Position numbers and translations under genes: made by a program. Below the pieces are notes generated by a model. The model saw nothing but the letters and a program-made list of their open reading frames with translations. It had not been told where the DNA came from and searched no databases. A stretch of 45,598 bases of DNA from Anaerolineae bacterium. GTDB taxonomy: Bacteria; Chloroflexota; Anaerolineae; Promineifilales; Promineifilaceae. Shown one piece after another: positions 33,832 to 41,852 of this stretch (its first letter is position 1; every line of letters begins with the position of its first letter). The stretch covers positions 1 through 45,598 of the forward strand of contig JAHBVI010000050.1 of the NCBI GenBank assembly GCA_019637635.1. Reading direction: 5' to 3'.

Positions 33832-35609
33832 ACTCTCTCTTTCGGCTGATACCGCCCCAATACCACCGGTTTGTAATCCAGCCGGTAGCTTTCGTCTTCG
33901 GCAAAACAGAGGCTGTGTTTGAGCCAGTTTTCGTCGTCCCGTTTGGGGAAATCATCGCGGGCGTGGCCGCCACGGCTTTCGGTGCGGGCCAGAGCGGCTA
34001 CGGCCGTTACCTCAGACAGTTCCAGCAAACAACCCACTTCCCACGCTTCCAGCAAGTCACTATTGAACTGTTTGCCTTTGTCATCAATTTGCAGGTTACG
34101 GCCGTAATCCAACCGCAACTGCCGCAGTTCTTCCAGCGCATTTTTCATTAACTCTTCCGTGCGGAAGACGCCCACATTGGCCATCATCGCCACCTGCATC
34201 CGCCGCCGCAGGTCGTGGGATTTCACGCCGCCGCTGCCGTTGCGGATACGTTCAAACTCGGCCATCACTTCGTCGGCGGCATTCTCCGGCAGAGGCAGCA
34301 GTTCCGTTTCCTGGCAATACTGCCCCATATGCACCCCAGAACGGCGGCCAAACACCACCAGGTCTACCAGCGAATTGGTGCCCAGGCGGTTGGCCCCATG
34401 TACGGAGACACAGGCACATTCACCGGCGGCATAGAGGCCAGGTAAGGGAGTGTTTTGGACGTCGAGCAGGACACGGCCGTCCACGTCCGTCGGAATCCCC
34501 CCCATGGCATAATGCGCCGTCGGCTGGATGGGAATCGGCTCATGCACCGGGTCAATGCCCAGGTACGTCCGCCCCAAATCCACCGTCTCCGCCAGCTTCT
34601 CCTCGATAAACTCCTTCGTAATACGGCGGCTGTCCCCCGCCTGCTCAAAGTAATAATTCACCGTCTCCGGGCGCACATCCAGATGGACGTAATTCTTGCC
34701 GTTGATCCCCCGCCCGGCCTGAAGTTCCAGGAAAATGGCTCGGCTGACCACATCCCGGCTGGCTAAATCTTTAATCGTCGGCGCGTACCGCTCCATAAAC
34801 CGTTCACCCTGCCCATTGAGCAAGATGCCGCCCTCACCGCGTACCCCTTCCGTAATCAAGATGCCCAACTTAAAAATGCCCGTCGGGTGAAATTGGAAAA
34901 ACTCCATATCCTCTAGCGGAATCCCCCGCCGTAGGCAGATGGCCGCGCCATCACCCGTCAGTGAATGGGCGTTGGACGTCACTTCCCAACATTTACCCCA
35001 ACCGCCGGTGGCAAAATGCACCGCCTTGCTGTGGAAAATATGGAATTCGCCGGTGCTGATTTGCACCGCCACCACCCCGCGTACCGTGTTCTCCACCCGG
35101 ATCAAGTCCACCACATGATACTCGTCAAAAAAGGTGACGTTGTTTTTGATGCACTGCTGGTAGAGGGTCTGTAAGATCATATGTCCGGTACGGTCGGCGG
35201 CGTGGCAGGCGCGGGGCACCGGTTTGCCCGTCTCGTTATTGGTATGGCCGCCAAAACGACGCTGGGAAATACGCCCTTCTGATGTGCGATCAAACGGCAG
35301 CCCCATGTGTTCTAGTTCATAAACCGTCTCAACGGCTTCGCGGCACAGCACATCCACCGCGTCCTGATCGGCCAGATAATCTGACCCCTTAACGGTATCG
35401 TAAGCGTGCCACTCCCAATGATCTTCGCCCACATTCCCCAACGCCGCGCCGATGCCCCCCAACGCCGCGCCTGTGTGCGAACGGGTAGGATACAACTTGG
35501 AAATGACGGCCACATTCGCGCTTTTGCTGGCGTACAGAGCGGCCATTAACCCGGCCCCACCCGCGCCTACAATAACGGCGTCAAACGTGTGTGTTTTTAC
35601 TTCTGCCAT
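33825..35609 (-). CDS. sdhA: Succinate dehydrogenase flavoprotein subunit
   Basis: 594 residues. N-terminal FAD motif DAVIVGAGGAGLMAALYAS; the covalent-FAD histidine is in RSHTGAALGG; substrate/active-site blocks QFHPTGIF, TEGVRGEGG, the Arg-containing SRAIFLE, and HYAMGGIPTD are all present. Oxidises succinate to fumarate (TCA cycle and respiration). The start at 35609 has AGAGGC upstream. The final codons (RVY) abut the intergenic array. Confidence 0.97.
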   Translation of the reverse strand: MAEVKTHTFDAVIVGAGGAGLMAALYASKSANVAVISKLYPTRSHTGAALGGIGAALGNVGEDHWEWHAYDTVKGSDYLADQDAVDVLCREAVETVYELEHMGLPFDRTSEGRISQRRFGGHTNNETGKPVPRACHAADRTGHMILQTLYQQCIKNNVTFFDEYHVVDLIRVENTVRGVVAVQISTGEFHIFHSKAVHFATGGWGKCWEVTSNAHSLTGDGAAICLRRGIPLEDMEFFQFHPTGIFKLGILITEGVRGEGGILLNGQGERFMERYAPTIKDLASRDVVSRAIFLELQAGRGINGKNYVHLDVRPETVNYYFEQAGDSRRITKEFIEEKLAETVDLGRTYLGIDPVHEPIPIQPTAHYAMGGIPTDVDGRVLLDVQNTPLPGLYAAGECACVSVHGANRLGTNSLVDLVVFGRRSGVHMGQYCQETELLPLPENAADEVMAEFERIRNGSGGVKSHDLRRRMQVAMMANVGVFRTEELMKNALEELRQLRLDYGRNLQIDDKGKQFNSDLLEAWEVGCLLELSEVTAVAALARTESRGGHARDDFPKRDDENWLKHSLCFAEDESYRLDYKPVVLGRYQPKERVY

Positions 35610-35628
35610 GTTTATTGCCTCTTTCCCA

Positions 35629-35662
35629 AGAAGTTCAACTTCTCAGAAGAAGTTAAACTTCT
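35629..35662. repeat. Tandem 15-bp palindromes between sdhD and sdhA
   Basis: AGAAGTTCAACTTCT (35629-35643) and AGAAGTTAAACTTCT (35648-35662). The second overlaps the sdhD stop codon. Confidence 0.7.
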
Positions 35663-36038
35663 AAAATGTTGAAATAGCGATCCCCGCCCAAATGATGGTC
35701 AGGATTGCAAAAACAAATAGAAAACGGTTGATCCACTTCACGGTGTTCCGGTTGTGGATGTAATCTTCCAGCACATTGCGCAGGCCGTTAAAGCCATGGG
35801 TGATGGCAAAAAAGAGGAGCAGCATATCATACGCTTTCCAGCCCCAGGAAGACCACTGGTCAGCCACAAATTGCAGCGTCAGATTTTGGCTGCTGTTGAG
35901 TACATGCTGGATCATCATATGGCCGACAGCCAGAAGCAGCAGGGCGGCCCCGGAGAGCCGCATGAACAAAAAAGCACGCCGTTCCAGGTTGGAAGGCACG
36001 GCCACTTTGCGATAGGTAATACCCGTTGGTGTAGTCAT
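35661..36038 (-). CDS. sdhD: Succinate dehydrogenase membrane anchor subunit
   Basis: 125 residues with three membrane helices. Histidines suited to haem b binding lie in AVGHMMIQHV and ITHGFNGLRNVLEDY, the latter the usual SdhD signature. It sits between sdhC and sdhA, and forms the quinone site with SdhC. The ribosome site is weak (AGAGA). Confidence 0.88.
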   Translation of the reverse strand: MTTPTGITYRKVAVPSNLERRAFLFMRLSGAALLLLAVGHMMIQHVLNSSQNLTLQFVADQWSSWGWKAYDMLLLFFAITHGFNGLRNVLEDYIHNRNTVKWINRFLFVFAILTIIWAGIAISTF

Positions 36039-36055
36039 GTCTATCTCTCTAATTT

Positions 36056-36110
36056 GTTCGTATTAGGCGATTTATCGCCATTTGGCGGCGATAAATCGCC
36101 TACTACGAAC
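36056..36110. repeat. Long hairpin between sdhC and sdhD
   Basis: 24-bp stem with one mismatch (36056-36079 against 36087-36110) around a 7-nt loop; the inner part GGCGATTTATCGCC is itself palindromic. No T-tract on the sdh strand. Confidence 0.78.
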
Positions 36111-36117
36111 GGTGTGT

Positions 36118-36564
36118 TTAGTTCAAATAATCGGACAAGCTGGGGATTTGCCAGCAGGCAGCCCCCCGTGCCGCGCAGCCATGCATCAGTTCGGTAAACA
36201 TCAGGATGGCGATGGGGATGAAAATAACAAAAAACAGCGCCCAGACGATGGTGGCGCTGCGCGCCTGGTGTTTCCACAATTCCGGTTTGAAGTCCATGAT
36301 GGTGATGCGGATGCCGTTGAAGGCGTGATACAACACGGCGGCCATCAAGGCAATTTCGCCCAGGGCAAAGAGAGGGTGCTTGAATAGTTCGAGTGACCAT
36401 TCGTACAACGGGGGATAAAAGTTAGCATTGGCCGTATCCCAGACGTGCATGACCAGAAAAGCGAGGATGGCTAAGCCGGAGATGCGATGGGCGATCCAAC
36501 TGAGGTGGCCGCTGCGCCCGCGATAGCGGATGCTTTCGCGTATGGTGAGTACAAGGGTTGACAT
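36118..36564 (-). CDS. sdhC: Succinate dehydrogenase cytochrome b subunit
   Basis: 148 residues, three membrane helices. RSGHLSWIAHRISGLAIL and LVMHVWD carry the conserved Ser/Arg of the quinone site and a haem-ligand histidine; YHAFNGIRIT matches the family. The start at 36564 (MSTLVLTIRE) is decided by a strong AAGGAGGAG 5 nt upstream; the longer reading would translate a repeat array. First gene of sdhCDAB. Confidence 0.9.
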   Translation of the reverse strand: MSTLVLTIRESIRYRGRSGHLSWIAHRISGLAILAFLVMHVWDTANANFYPPLYEWSLELFKHPLFALGEIALMAAVLYHAFNGIRITIMDFKPELWKHQARSATIVWALFFVIFIPIAILMFTELMHGCAARGAACWQIPSLSDYLN

Positions 36565-36579
36565 TGTTCTCCTCCTTGA

Positions 36580-36643
36580 TGTAATTGGGTAATTGGGCAA
36601 TTGGGTAATTGAGACCGCTAAATTACTTAATTACCCAATTACT
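36580..36643. repeat. Word-array hairpin upstream of sdhC (GGTAATTG type)
   Basis: GTAATTGGGTAATTGGGCAA words on the left and AATTACTTAATTACCCAATT on the right. It lies upstream of the first sdh gene, where it would be in the leader or promoter region rather than a terminator. Confidence 0.7.
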
Positions 36644-36720
36644 GACGGTGGCCTGATTATAACAACCTTCTGGGGAGCGGGTAGGTTTTGGCGCAAATAG
36701 GGGGCGGTTAATTTTTGGTG

Positions 36721-36726
36721 TATAAT
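36721..36726 (+). promoter_or_regulatory. Possible -10 box (TATAAT) for the GNAT-like gene
   Basis: Exact TATAAT, 25 nt before ATG 36751. No good -35. If used, translation must start downstream of it. Confidence 0.4.
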
Positions 36727-36750
36727 CCGGGCGTGAAGTTGCGCCGGTAT

Positions 36751-37806
36751 ATGGCGCTTGTTACACTCTCAAACGACATGATACGCCCTTTCCATTTGCG
36801 CGACGTGGCCCTGGTTCACCGGCTGAGTGAACATGGTGTTTCACTCCATACGGAGTCCGCTCTGACCCGGAACGTCAATCCGGTACGGGGGGCGTTGTTT
36901 GGCATTGTGGGGGGTGACTTCCCGACGTATGTATGGAAATCGGAGAACCGGACGACGGCCGGGTTTATCCAATTGGGACTGGTGGAAGGCAGCCCGGTGG
37001 CGCAAATTCTGTTTGTGGGGGCGACGAATGACACGACCTCACCGGAGGCCGTAACGGAGGCTGAACCCAATGGCGACACGGCCGTACCTTTCTCCACCAC
37101 ATCACCGGCTGTTAACGAACAGGTCTGGCTGCCGTTATTGGACCAGGCCGTAATTGAAGCCGGTCGCCGCGGTATCGTCAGCCTGGTGGCCGAAGTGGAT
37201 GAATTGGGGCCAGAACTGCCCATTTTGCGGCGGGCGGGTTTTGTGGTGTATACCCGCCAGGACATCTGGACGATTTCTGAGTTTGTGCCCCATAATGGCG
37301 CTGAACTGTTACGGCCGCGCCAGGAAAGTGATGATTGGGACGTGCATTTATTATATGCCAACACAGTACCGCGCCTGGTGCAAATGGTGGAACCCCAACC
37401 ACCGCCAGGCGAGGGCACAGGATGGGTGCTGCGTGAAGATGGTGAATTAGCTGCGTATATTCATGTTCACGATGGTCCGGCGGCTACCTGGATGCGTCTG
37501 TTTGTGCATCCCAACGCTGAGGCCAGAGTAGAGGAAATTTTAACGGCCGTGTTGCACCTGAAACCGCCCCGGCTGACACACCCCGTGTACTGTTGTGTGC
37601 GCCGTTACCAGAGTTGGATTCAAAATGCTCTGGCGCGTACCAACTTTACCCTGTGGGGCAGCCAGGCAGTGATGGTGAAACATACCGTTCATCATGTGCA
37701 AAAATCGGCGGCTGACCTCTCGAAGTTGCTAGAAATACAACCTGTATCACCGACCACGCCGATGATACGAAACTGGCAGCCACCGCTTACCAAAAACAAA
37801 AATTAG
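36751..37806 (+). CDS. GNAT-like acetyltransferase domain protein
   Basis: 351 residues. Two GNAT-like halves: one starting MIRPFHLRDVALVHRL with conserved beta-strands to about residue 190, and one at 225-300 (AAYIHVHDGPAATWMRLFVHPNAEARVEEILTA, split across ~33 residues). The acetyl-CoA loop is not clear, so the enzyme may be degenerate or divergent. ATG 36751 is preferred to GTG 36715, because the latter would place a TATAAT in the coding region; ATG 36778 is also possible. Substrate unknown. Confidence 0.65.
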   Translation: MALVTLSNDMIRPFHLRDVALVHRLSEHGVSLHTESALTRNVNPVRGALFGIVGGDFPTYVWKSENRTTAGFIQLGLVEGSPVAQILFVGATNDTTSPEAVTEAEPNGDTAVPFSTTSPAVNEQVWLPLLDQAVIEAGRRGIVSLVAEVDELGPELPILRRAGFVVYTRQDIWTISEFVPHNGAELLRPRQESDDWDVHLLYANTVPRLVQMVEPQPPPGEGTGWVLREDGELAAYIHVHDGPAATWMRLFVHPNAEARVEEILTAVLHLKPPRLTHPVYCCVRRYQSWIQNALARTNFTLWGSQAVMVKHTVHHVQKSAADLSKLLEIQPVSPTTPMIRNWQPPLTKNKN

Positions 37807-37849
37807 GCCGGGGTTGATTTTAGACCCGCCCCTGCCCATCCAGCCAATT

Positions 37850-39517
37850 ATGAGTACATTGCCGGAACAACAAACCAAAGAAGATTTACAACTACTGTTA
37901 GCTATTTTGCCGGAGACGATTAGAGAACCAATTGAACAAAACGGCCGTGAAGCCGACCTGCTAGAAGTGGTGATGGATTTAGGTCGCCAGCCTACTGCCC
38001 GCTACGTAGACGGTGAAATTACCCTGCGTCAATCCGAAGTGACCGGCGCCGAAATTGCCCAGGTGATAGACGGCATTGGTGATTTTGACGACGACAACCG
38101 CGCCGGCATCACCCGCACCCTGCACCGCATTTCCGGTATTCGCAACCGGCGCGGTGATGTGGTGGGGCTGACCTGCCGGGTGGGGCGGGCGGTGTATGGC
38201 ACCATTGATATTGTCGCCGACATTGTCGAAGAAGGGCACAGCGTTTTGCTGCTGGGGCGGCCCGGCGTGGGCAAAACGACCATGCTGCGGGAGATGGCCC
38301 GGGTGCTGGCCGAAAAACGGCGCGTGGTCATCGTAGATACCTCCAACGAAATTGGTGGGGATGGCGATATTCCCCACCCGGCGGTGGGGCGGGCGCGGCG
38401 GATGCAAGTGGCACGGCCGTCGCGCCAGCATGAGACGATGATTGAAGCCGTGGAAAACCACAACCCGGAAGTGATCATCATTGACGAAATTGGCCGCGAG
38501 CAGGAAGCGGCTGCCGCCCGAACCATCAACGAACGGGGCGTACAGCTGATCGGCACGGCGCATGGCAAGACGCTGGAAAACCTGCTGCTCAACCCCACCC
38601 TCTCTGATCTGGTGGGGGGCATTGAAAGCGTCACCCTCTCCGACGAGGAGGCGCGGCGGCGTGGTACGCAAAAAACGGTGCTGGAGCGGCGTGCCCCGCC
38701 CACTTTTGACGTGTTGATTGAGATTCAAGACCGGGAAAAATTGCTGGTTCACCCGGATGTGACCAGTTCGGTAGATGCCATGCTGCGCGGCGAGCCGCTG
38801 CACGTGCAGTTCCGTTCACGGGACGACCATCAGGGTATCAAGGTTGAGGATAAGAGCATGGTGGTCTCGTCTACGGCCGTGACCGGGCGTCGTGATGGGC
38901 GAGACGGCCGTGAGACCCGCAGCCGTCGTGATGGCAACGGGCAGGCGCGCATTTTCAGTGACGAACGGCCGTCGGCCCGACCGGTGAATGGCACTTTTGC
39001 TCCTGAACCGGCCGCCGACGGTGAGTCGGCGGCCGAACCGGGCATGTTAAACGTGTACGCCTATGGTGTGGCCCGCAACCGGCTGTTGCAAGCAGCCCGG
39101 CGGCTGCGGGCGCGCATTAACCTGGTCAACACTCTGGCCGATGCCGACGTGCTGGTGACGCTGAAAAGCTATTACCGCAAACGCAGCCAACTCATCCGCG
39201 ATGCCGAACGGCGACGCACGCCCGTTTACGTGCTGCGCGCCAACACTGTCACCCAGATGGAGAGCTTCCTGGCACAGGCATTGAAACTGGATGAGCAAGA
39301 AGGCGAAGACCCGTTTGAAACCGGCATTGCCGATGTGGAGCGGGGCATCCAGATGATTCAGGCCGGGCAGCAGAGTGTAGATTTGCGTCCCGTCAGCCGC
39401 GCTATTCGCGCCTACCAGCACCAGTTGGTGCGCCAGGCCAACCTGGTCTCCCACAGTTACGGCAAAGAGCCAAACCGGTACGTGCGTATCTTCAACACAC
39501 CACGTCTGGAGAACTAG
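37850..39517 (+). CDS. SpoIIIAA/Ycf45-type AAA ATPase with R3H domain
   Basis: 555 residues. N-terminal helical region, then the ATPase with Walker A GRPGVGKTT and Walker B VIIIDEIG, the family motif VIVDTSNEIGGDGD, and HGKTLENLLLNPTLSDLVGG. A basic disordered linker (about 365-410) leads to a C-terminal R3H-type single-strand nucleic-acid-binding region (RAIRAYQHQLV ... SHSYGKEPNRYVRIF). Related to plastid Ycf45; exact role unknown. ATG 37850 is preferred to TTG 37814 because family homology begins near it. Confidence 0.88.
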   Translation: MSTLPEQQTKEDLQLLLAILPETIREPIEQNGREADLLEVVMDLGRQPTARYVDGEITLRQSEVTGAEIAQVIDGIGDFDDDNRAGITRTLHRISGIRNRRGDVVGLTCRVGRAVYGTIDIVADIVEEGHSVLLLGRPGVGKTTMLREMARVLAEKRRVVIVDTSNEIGGDGDIPHPAVGRARRMQVARPSRQHETMIEAVENHNPEVIIIDEIGREQEAAAARTINERGVQLIGTAHGKTLENLLLNPTLSDLVGGIESVTLSDEEARRRGTQKTVLERRAPPTFDVLIEIQDREKLLVHPDVTSSVDAMLRGEPLHVQFRSRDDHQGIKVEDKSMVVSSTAVTGRRDGRDGRETRSRRDGNGQARIFSDERPSARPVNGTFAPEPAADGESAAEPGMLNVYAYGVARNRLLQAARRLRARINLVNTLADADVLVTLKSYYRKRSQLIRDAERRRTPVYVLRANTVTQMESFLAQALKLDEQEGEDPFETGIADVERGIQMIQAGQQSVDLRPVSRAIRAYQHQLVRQANLVSHSYGKEPNRYVRIFNTPRLEN

Positions 39518-39575
39518 AGGTAATCGGTAATCAGTAACCGGTAATCAGTTCCTTTACCGATTACCGATCACCAAA
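39517..39575. repeat. Word-array hairpin (GGTAATCGGTAATCAG type)
   Basis: Left GGTAATCGGTAATCAGTAAC words, right ACCGATTACCGATCACC. It fills the space between the R3H ATPase stop and tmk. Confidence 0.7.
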
Positions 39576-39585
39576 TCATTGCCCC

Positions 39586-40215
39586 ATGTTCATCACCCTC
39601 GAAGGCCCCGAAGGCAGCGGCAAGTCAAGCCAGATTCGGTTGTTGTATGACTATCTGTTGGCGCAAGGTGTGGCCGTTCGGCTGACCCGCGAACCGGGTG
39701 GCACGCCCATTGGCGACGAAATTCGGGCCTGCGTCCACAATGTGCAAAATACGGCGATGTGCCCGGAAGCGGAACTGCTGCTGTATTCGGCGTCGCGGGC
39801 GCAGTTGGTGTGGGAGGTGATACGGCCGTCGCTCGCTGCCGGCATGGTGGTGTTGTGTGACCGTTATTATGACAGCACATTGGCCTACCAGGGGTACGGC
39901 CGTGGCCTCGACCTGACCGCCCTACGCCAGATCACCCACTTTGCTACCGGCGGCCTCAAGCCCGATTTGACATTGTTACTGGATATTGACGTAGAAGTAG
40001 GGCTGGCGCGGCGCACGGATGGCGGCGTGGAAATGAACCGGCTTGACCTGGAAACGGTGGCCTTTCATCGGCGCGTGCGCCAGGGCTACCACCAGTTAGC
40101 CGCCCAGGAACCGTCCCGCTGGCTCACCATTGACGCCGACCGCCCCCCTGACGCCGTGCAAACCGACCTGCGCACCATTGTCACGCAGTGTTTACGTGGT
40201 CATGTGAATACGTGA
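39586..40215 (+). CDS. tmk: Thymidylate kinase
   Basis: 209 residues. P-loop LEGPEGSGKSSQ, DRY motif CDRYYDSTLAYQGYGRG, the REPGGTPIGDEIR segment, and a LID region around RTDGGVEMNRLDLE. Phosphorylates dTMP to dTDP for DNA synthesis. Full length. The start is ATG 39586; no Shine-Dalgarno, with a word-array hairpin just upstream. Convergent with the FmdB-type gene, with a hairpin across its stop codon. Confidence 0.97.
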   Translation: MFITLEGPEGSGKSSQIRLLYDYLLAQGVAVRLTREPGGTPIGDEIRACVHNVQNTAMCPEAELLLYSASRAQLVWEVIRPSLAAGMVVLCDRYYDSTLAYQGYGRGLDLTALRQITHFATGGLKPDLTLLLDIDVEVGLARRTDGGVEMNRLDLETVAFHRRVRQGYHQLAAQEPSRWLTIDADRPPDAVQTDLRTIVTQCLRGHVNT

Positions 40216-40224
40216 CCACGTAAA
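40191..40224. terminator. Bidirectional hairpin across the tmk 3' end
   Basis: Perfect 12-bp stem TTTACGTGGTCA / TGACCACGTAAA with a 10-nt loop. The tmk stop lies in the right arm, and the convergent FmdB-type gene ends 4 nt after it. Confidence 0.75.
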
Positions 40225-40227
40225 CAC

Positions 40228-40602
40228 CTAAAAATCTTCCCCCGCTCCCAAATCCGGCATGGATTGTTCAATTGAATCTGGGGATTCGCCACTTTCCAGG
40301 CGGTCTACCACTTCGCTAAACTCATCACCCAGGTCTTCGCCCATCTCCTGGCTCATTTTGCGCATAAACTGGCCTAAAGCCTTGGGGTCGTTTTCATCCA
40401 GGTTGGCCAGGGCGGTGTCATCCATCATGGCGTCCATTCGGGCGTCTTCGGATTTTGCCAATGCTATGCGGCCAATACGCCGTTTGAGGGCGATGCTGTG
40501 GCAGTGGGGGCAGGTGGGGGTGGTACGGCCGTAATCCGCATACGTCATAAACAACCGCACCCGCCGCCGGCAATCCTGGCATTGATAATCATAATACGGC
40601 AT
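40228..40602 (-). CDS. FmdB-type zinc-ribbon protein
   Basis: 124 residues. N-terminal zinc ribbon MPYYDYQCQDCRRRVRLFM ... CPHC (Cys8/11 and a second CPHC), typical of the FmdB/CxxC_CxxC_SSSS family. The C-terminus is acidic and rich in Asp/Glu. Family role is uncertain (proposed regulators). Minus strand, convergent with tmk and divergent from gmk. Confidence 0.85.
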   Translation of the reverse strand: MPYYDYQCQDCRRRVRLFMTYADYGRTTPTCPHCHSIALKRRIGRIALAKSEDARMDAMMDDTALANLDENDPKALGQFMRKMSQEMGEDLGDEFSEVVDRLESGESPDSIEQSMPDLGAGEDF

Positions 40603-40620
40603 AAATTTTTACACCCTGTT

Positions 40621-40670
40621 TGAGGAAGACCCTAAGGGTTTCTGAAAACCCTCAGGGTCTATAGTCCTCA
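40621..40670. repeat. Long hairpin between divergent FmdB-type gene and gmk
   Basis: Inner arms AGACCCTAAGGGTTT / AAACCCTCAGGGTCT (one mismatch, 4-nt loop) and outer TGAGGA / TCCTCA. It lies in a divergent promoter region, not at a gene end, so it is not an ordinary terminator. Confidence 0.7.
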
Positions 40671-40733
40671 AATCGAATTCTTGTTATAAATGGGAAACTC
40701 ATTATACGGAGACAGAGCGCAGGTGCAAACCTT

Positions 40734-41357
40734 ATGGTAGATTCATTATTGTACGAACGCCGAAATTACCCTTTACTGATCGTTATATCTGGCCCATCCG
40801 GGGTGGGCAAAGATACCATTGCCCGCCTGGTGATTGAAAGCCGGGCGGAAGCCTTTTCCTTTGTGGTGACAGCCACCACCCGGCCACCGCGTTCCGGTGA
40901 AGTGGATGGTCAGGACTATATTTTCCTCAGCAGTGACCAGTTTGCCGAAATGATTGAAAACAACGAATTGTTGGAATACGCCATTGTCTATAACGACTAT
41001 AAAGGCATCCCCAAACAGCAAATTCGGGACGCCCTGGCCAGCGGACGCGATGTGATCATGCGCGTGGACGTGCAGGGCGCGGCTACCATCCGCAAACTCA
41101 TTCCCAACGCCATCACCATCTTTTTGACGACCAATTCAGAAGAAGAGTTGGTTGACCGTCTGCGCGAGCGCAAATCGGAAACGTCCGAGGGCCTCAATTT
41201 GCGTATTGCTACCGCTCGCCAGGAGATGAAACGCATCCACGAATTTGATTACTGGATTGTCAACGCGGAAGAACAGCAGGACACGGCCGTACACCAGATT
41301 CTCAGCATCATCACCGCCGCCCACTGCCGCGTCAACCAGCGGCCAATTGTGCTATAA
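40734..41357 (+). CDS. gmk: Guanylate kinase
   Basis: 207 residues. P-loop SGPSGVGKDT (Lys and Thr/Ser positions kept), GMP-binding TTRPPRSGEVDGQDYIF, the EYAIVYNDYKGIP segment, and the DVQGAATIRK core. Converts GMP to GDP. It lies 519 nt after tmk, with the FmdB-type gene between on the other strand; a long hairpin precedes it. Start ATG 40734. Confidence 0.97.
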   Translation: MVDSLLYERRNYPLLIVISGPSGVGKDTIARLVIESRAEAFSFVVTATTRPPRSGEVDGQDYIFLSSDQFAEMIENNELLEYAIVYNDYKGIPKQQIRDALASGRDVIMRVDVQGAATIRKLIPNAITIFLTTNSEEELVDRLRERKSETSEGLNLRIATARQEMKRIHEFDYWIVNAEEQQDTAVHQILSIITAAHCRVNQRPIVL

Positions 41358-41394
41358 ATTTCGCCAAAAATCGGGCCTGCATCAAAAATTGAAT

Positions 41395-41422
41395 TTGACG
41401 AAAGGCGGAAAACACCTAAAAT
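41395..41422 (+). promoter_or_regulatory. Predicted promoter of the protease transcript
   Basis: TTGACG (41395-41400), 16 nt, TAAAAT (41417-41422). It would give a leader of about 420 nt before the protease ATG. The intervening region has no other recognisable promoter. Confidence 0.6.
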
Positions 41423-41768
41423 AGCGCCGCTACAATAAAACAATTCTGTTTCTGATCCCTGCATTATCATCAGCATCTGATGCGAGTCACATAGGTGATT
41501 GTATACAAGCAAAATGAGACAGAGAATTACAGAAAACCTTTCTCCCAACTCCTGTGAAATTGTACCCTTATGGTTTCCCGAATTCAGAAAACAATCTGAA
41601 TAGAATTGTTTGTAGTTTACTGCTCCCTGATTGAGGCGGAATGAAGTCCGCAAGGAGGTGACATCCCAAAATAATCATCTGACTTAACCAATAATGTGGG
41701 TTTACTCTTGCTGGGTGTTTGTTTTTCTCATTAACCATGCTTCAGCAAAACTGAGAGGAGGAATACAT
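41423..41768 (+). promoter_or_regulatory. Long leader region before the protease, no gene recognised
   Basis: About 345 nt, AT-richer than its surroundings, between the candidate promoter and the leader ORF. It holds a dyad ATTCAGA / TCTGAAT (41582-41601), a GCGGA / TCCGC hairpin (41636-41651), and immediately after it an AAGGAGGTGA (41652-41661) that matches the 16S anti-Shine-Dalgarno but has no start codon at a usable distance. TCTCA / TGAGA flank the ribosome site of the next ORF. It does not match a riboswitch class I know. Confidence 0.5.
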
Positions 41769-41852
41769 GTGAAGCCATCCAAGAAAAATGTTTTCAAACC
41801 TATCACTTTGGTTTACATAACACCTCCCAAAAACGAGAAGGAAATGAAATGA
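41769..41852 (+). CDS. 27-codon leader ORF coupled to the protease
   Basis: GTG 41769, preceded by GAGAGGAGGA (41752-41761). It reads MKPSKKNVFKPITLVYITPP and then NEKEMK, and stops with TGA at 41850-41852, overlapping the protease ATG (41849) by ATGA in another frame. Basic, no homology recognised. It may be a leader peptide that couples protease translation; it could also be a chance frame. Confidence 0.45.
   Translation: MKPSKKNVFKPITLVYITPPKNEKEMK

Noticed and set aside
36715..36750. GTG 36715 as start of the GNAT-like gene
   Set aside because: It would put an exact TATAAT in the second and third codons; a downstream ATG is more plausible, though not proven.
41249..41653. 134-codon minus-strand frame across the gmk end and protease leader
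   Set aside because: Half is antisense to gmk; no motif or ribosome site.
41423..41768. c-di-GMP or other known riboswitch in the protease leader
   Set aside because: I could not match any conserved riboswitch core; only short unrelated hairpins are visible.
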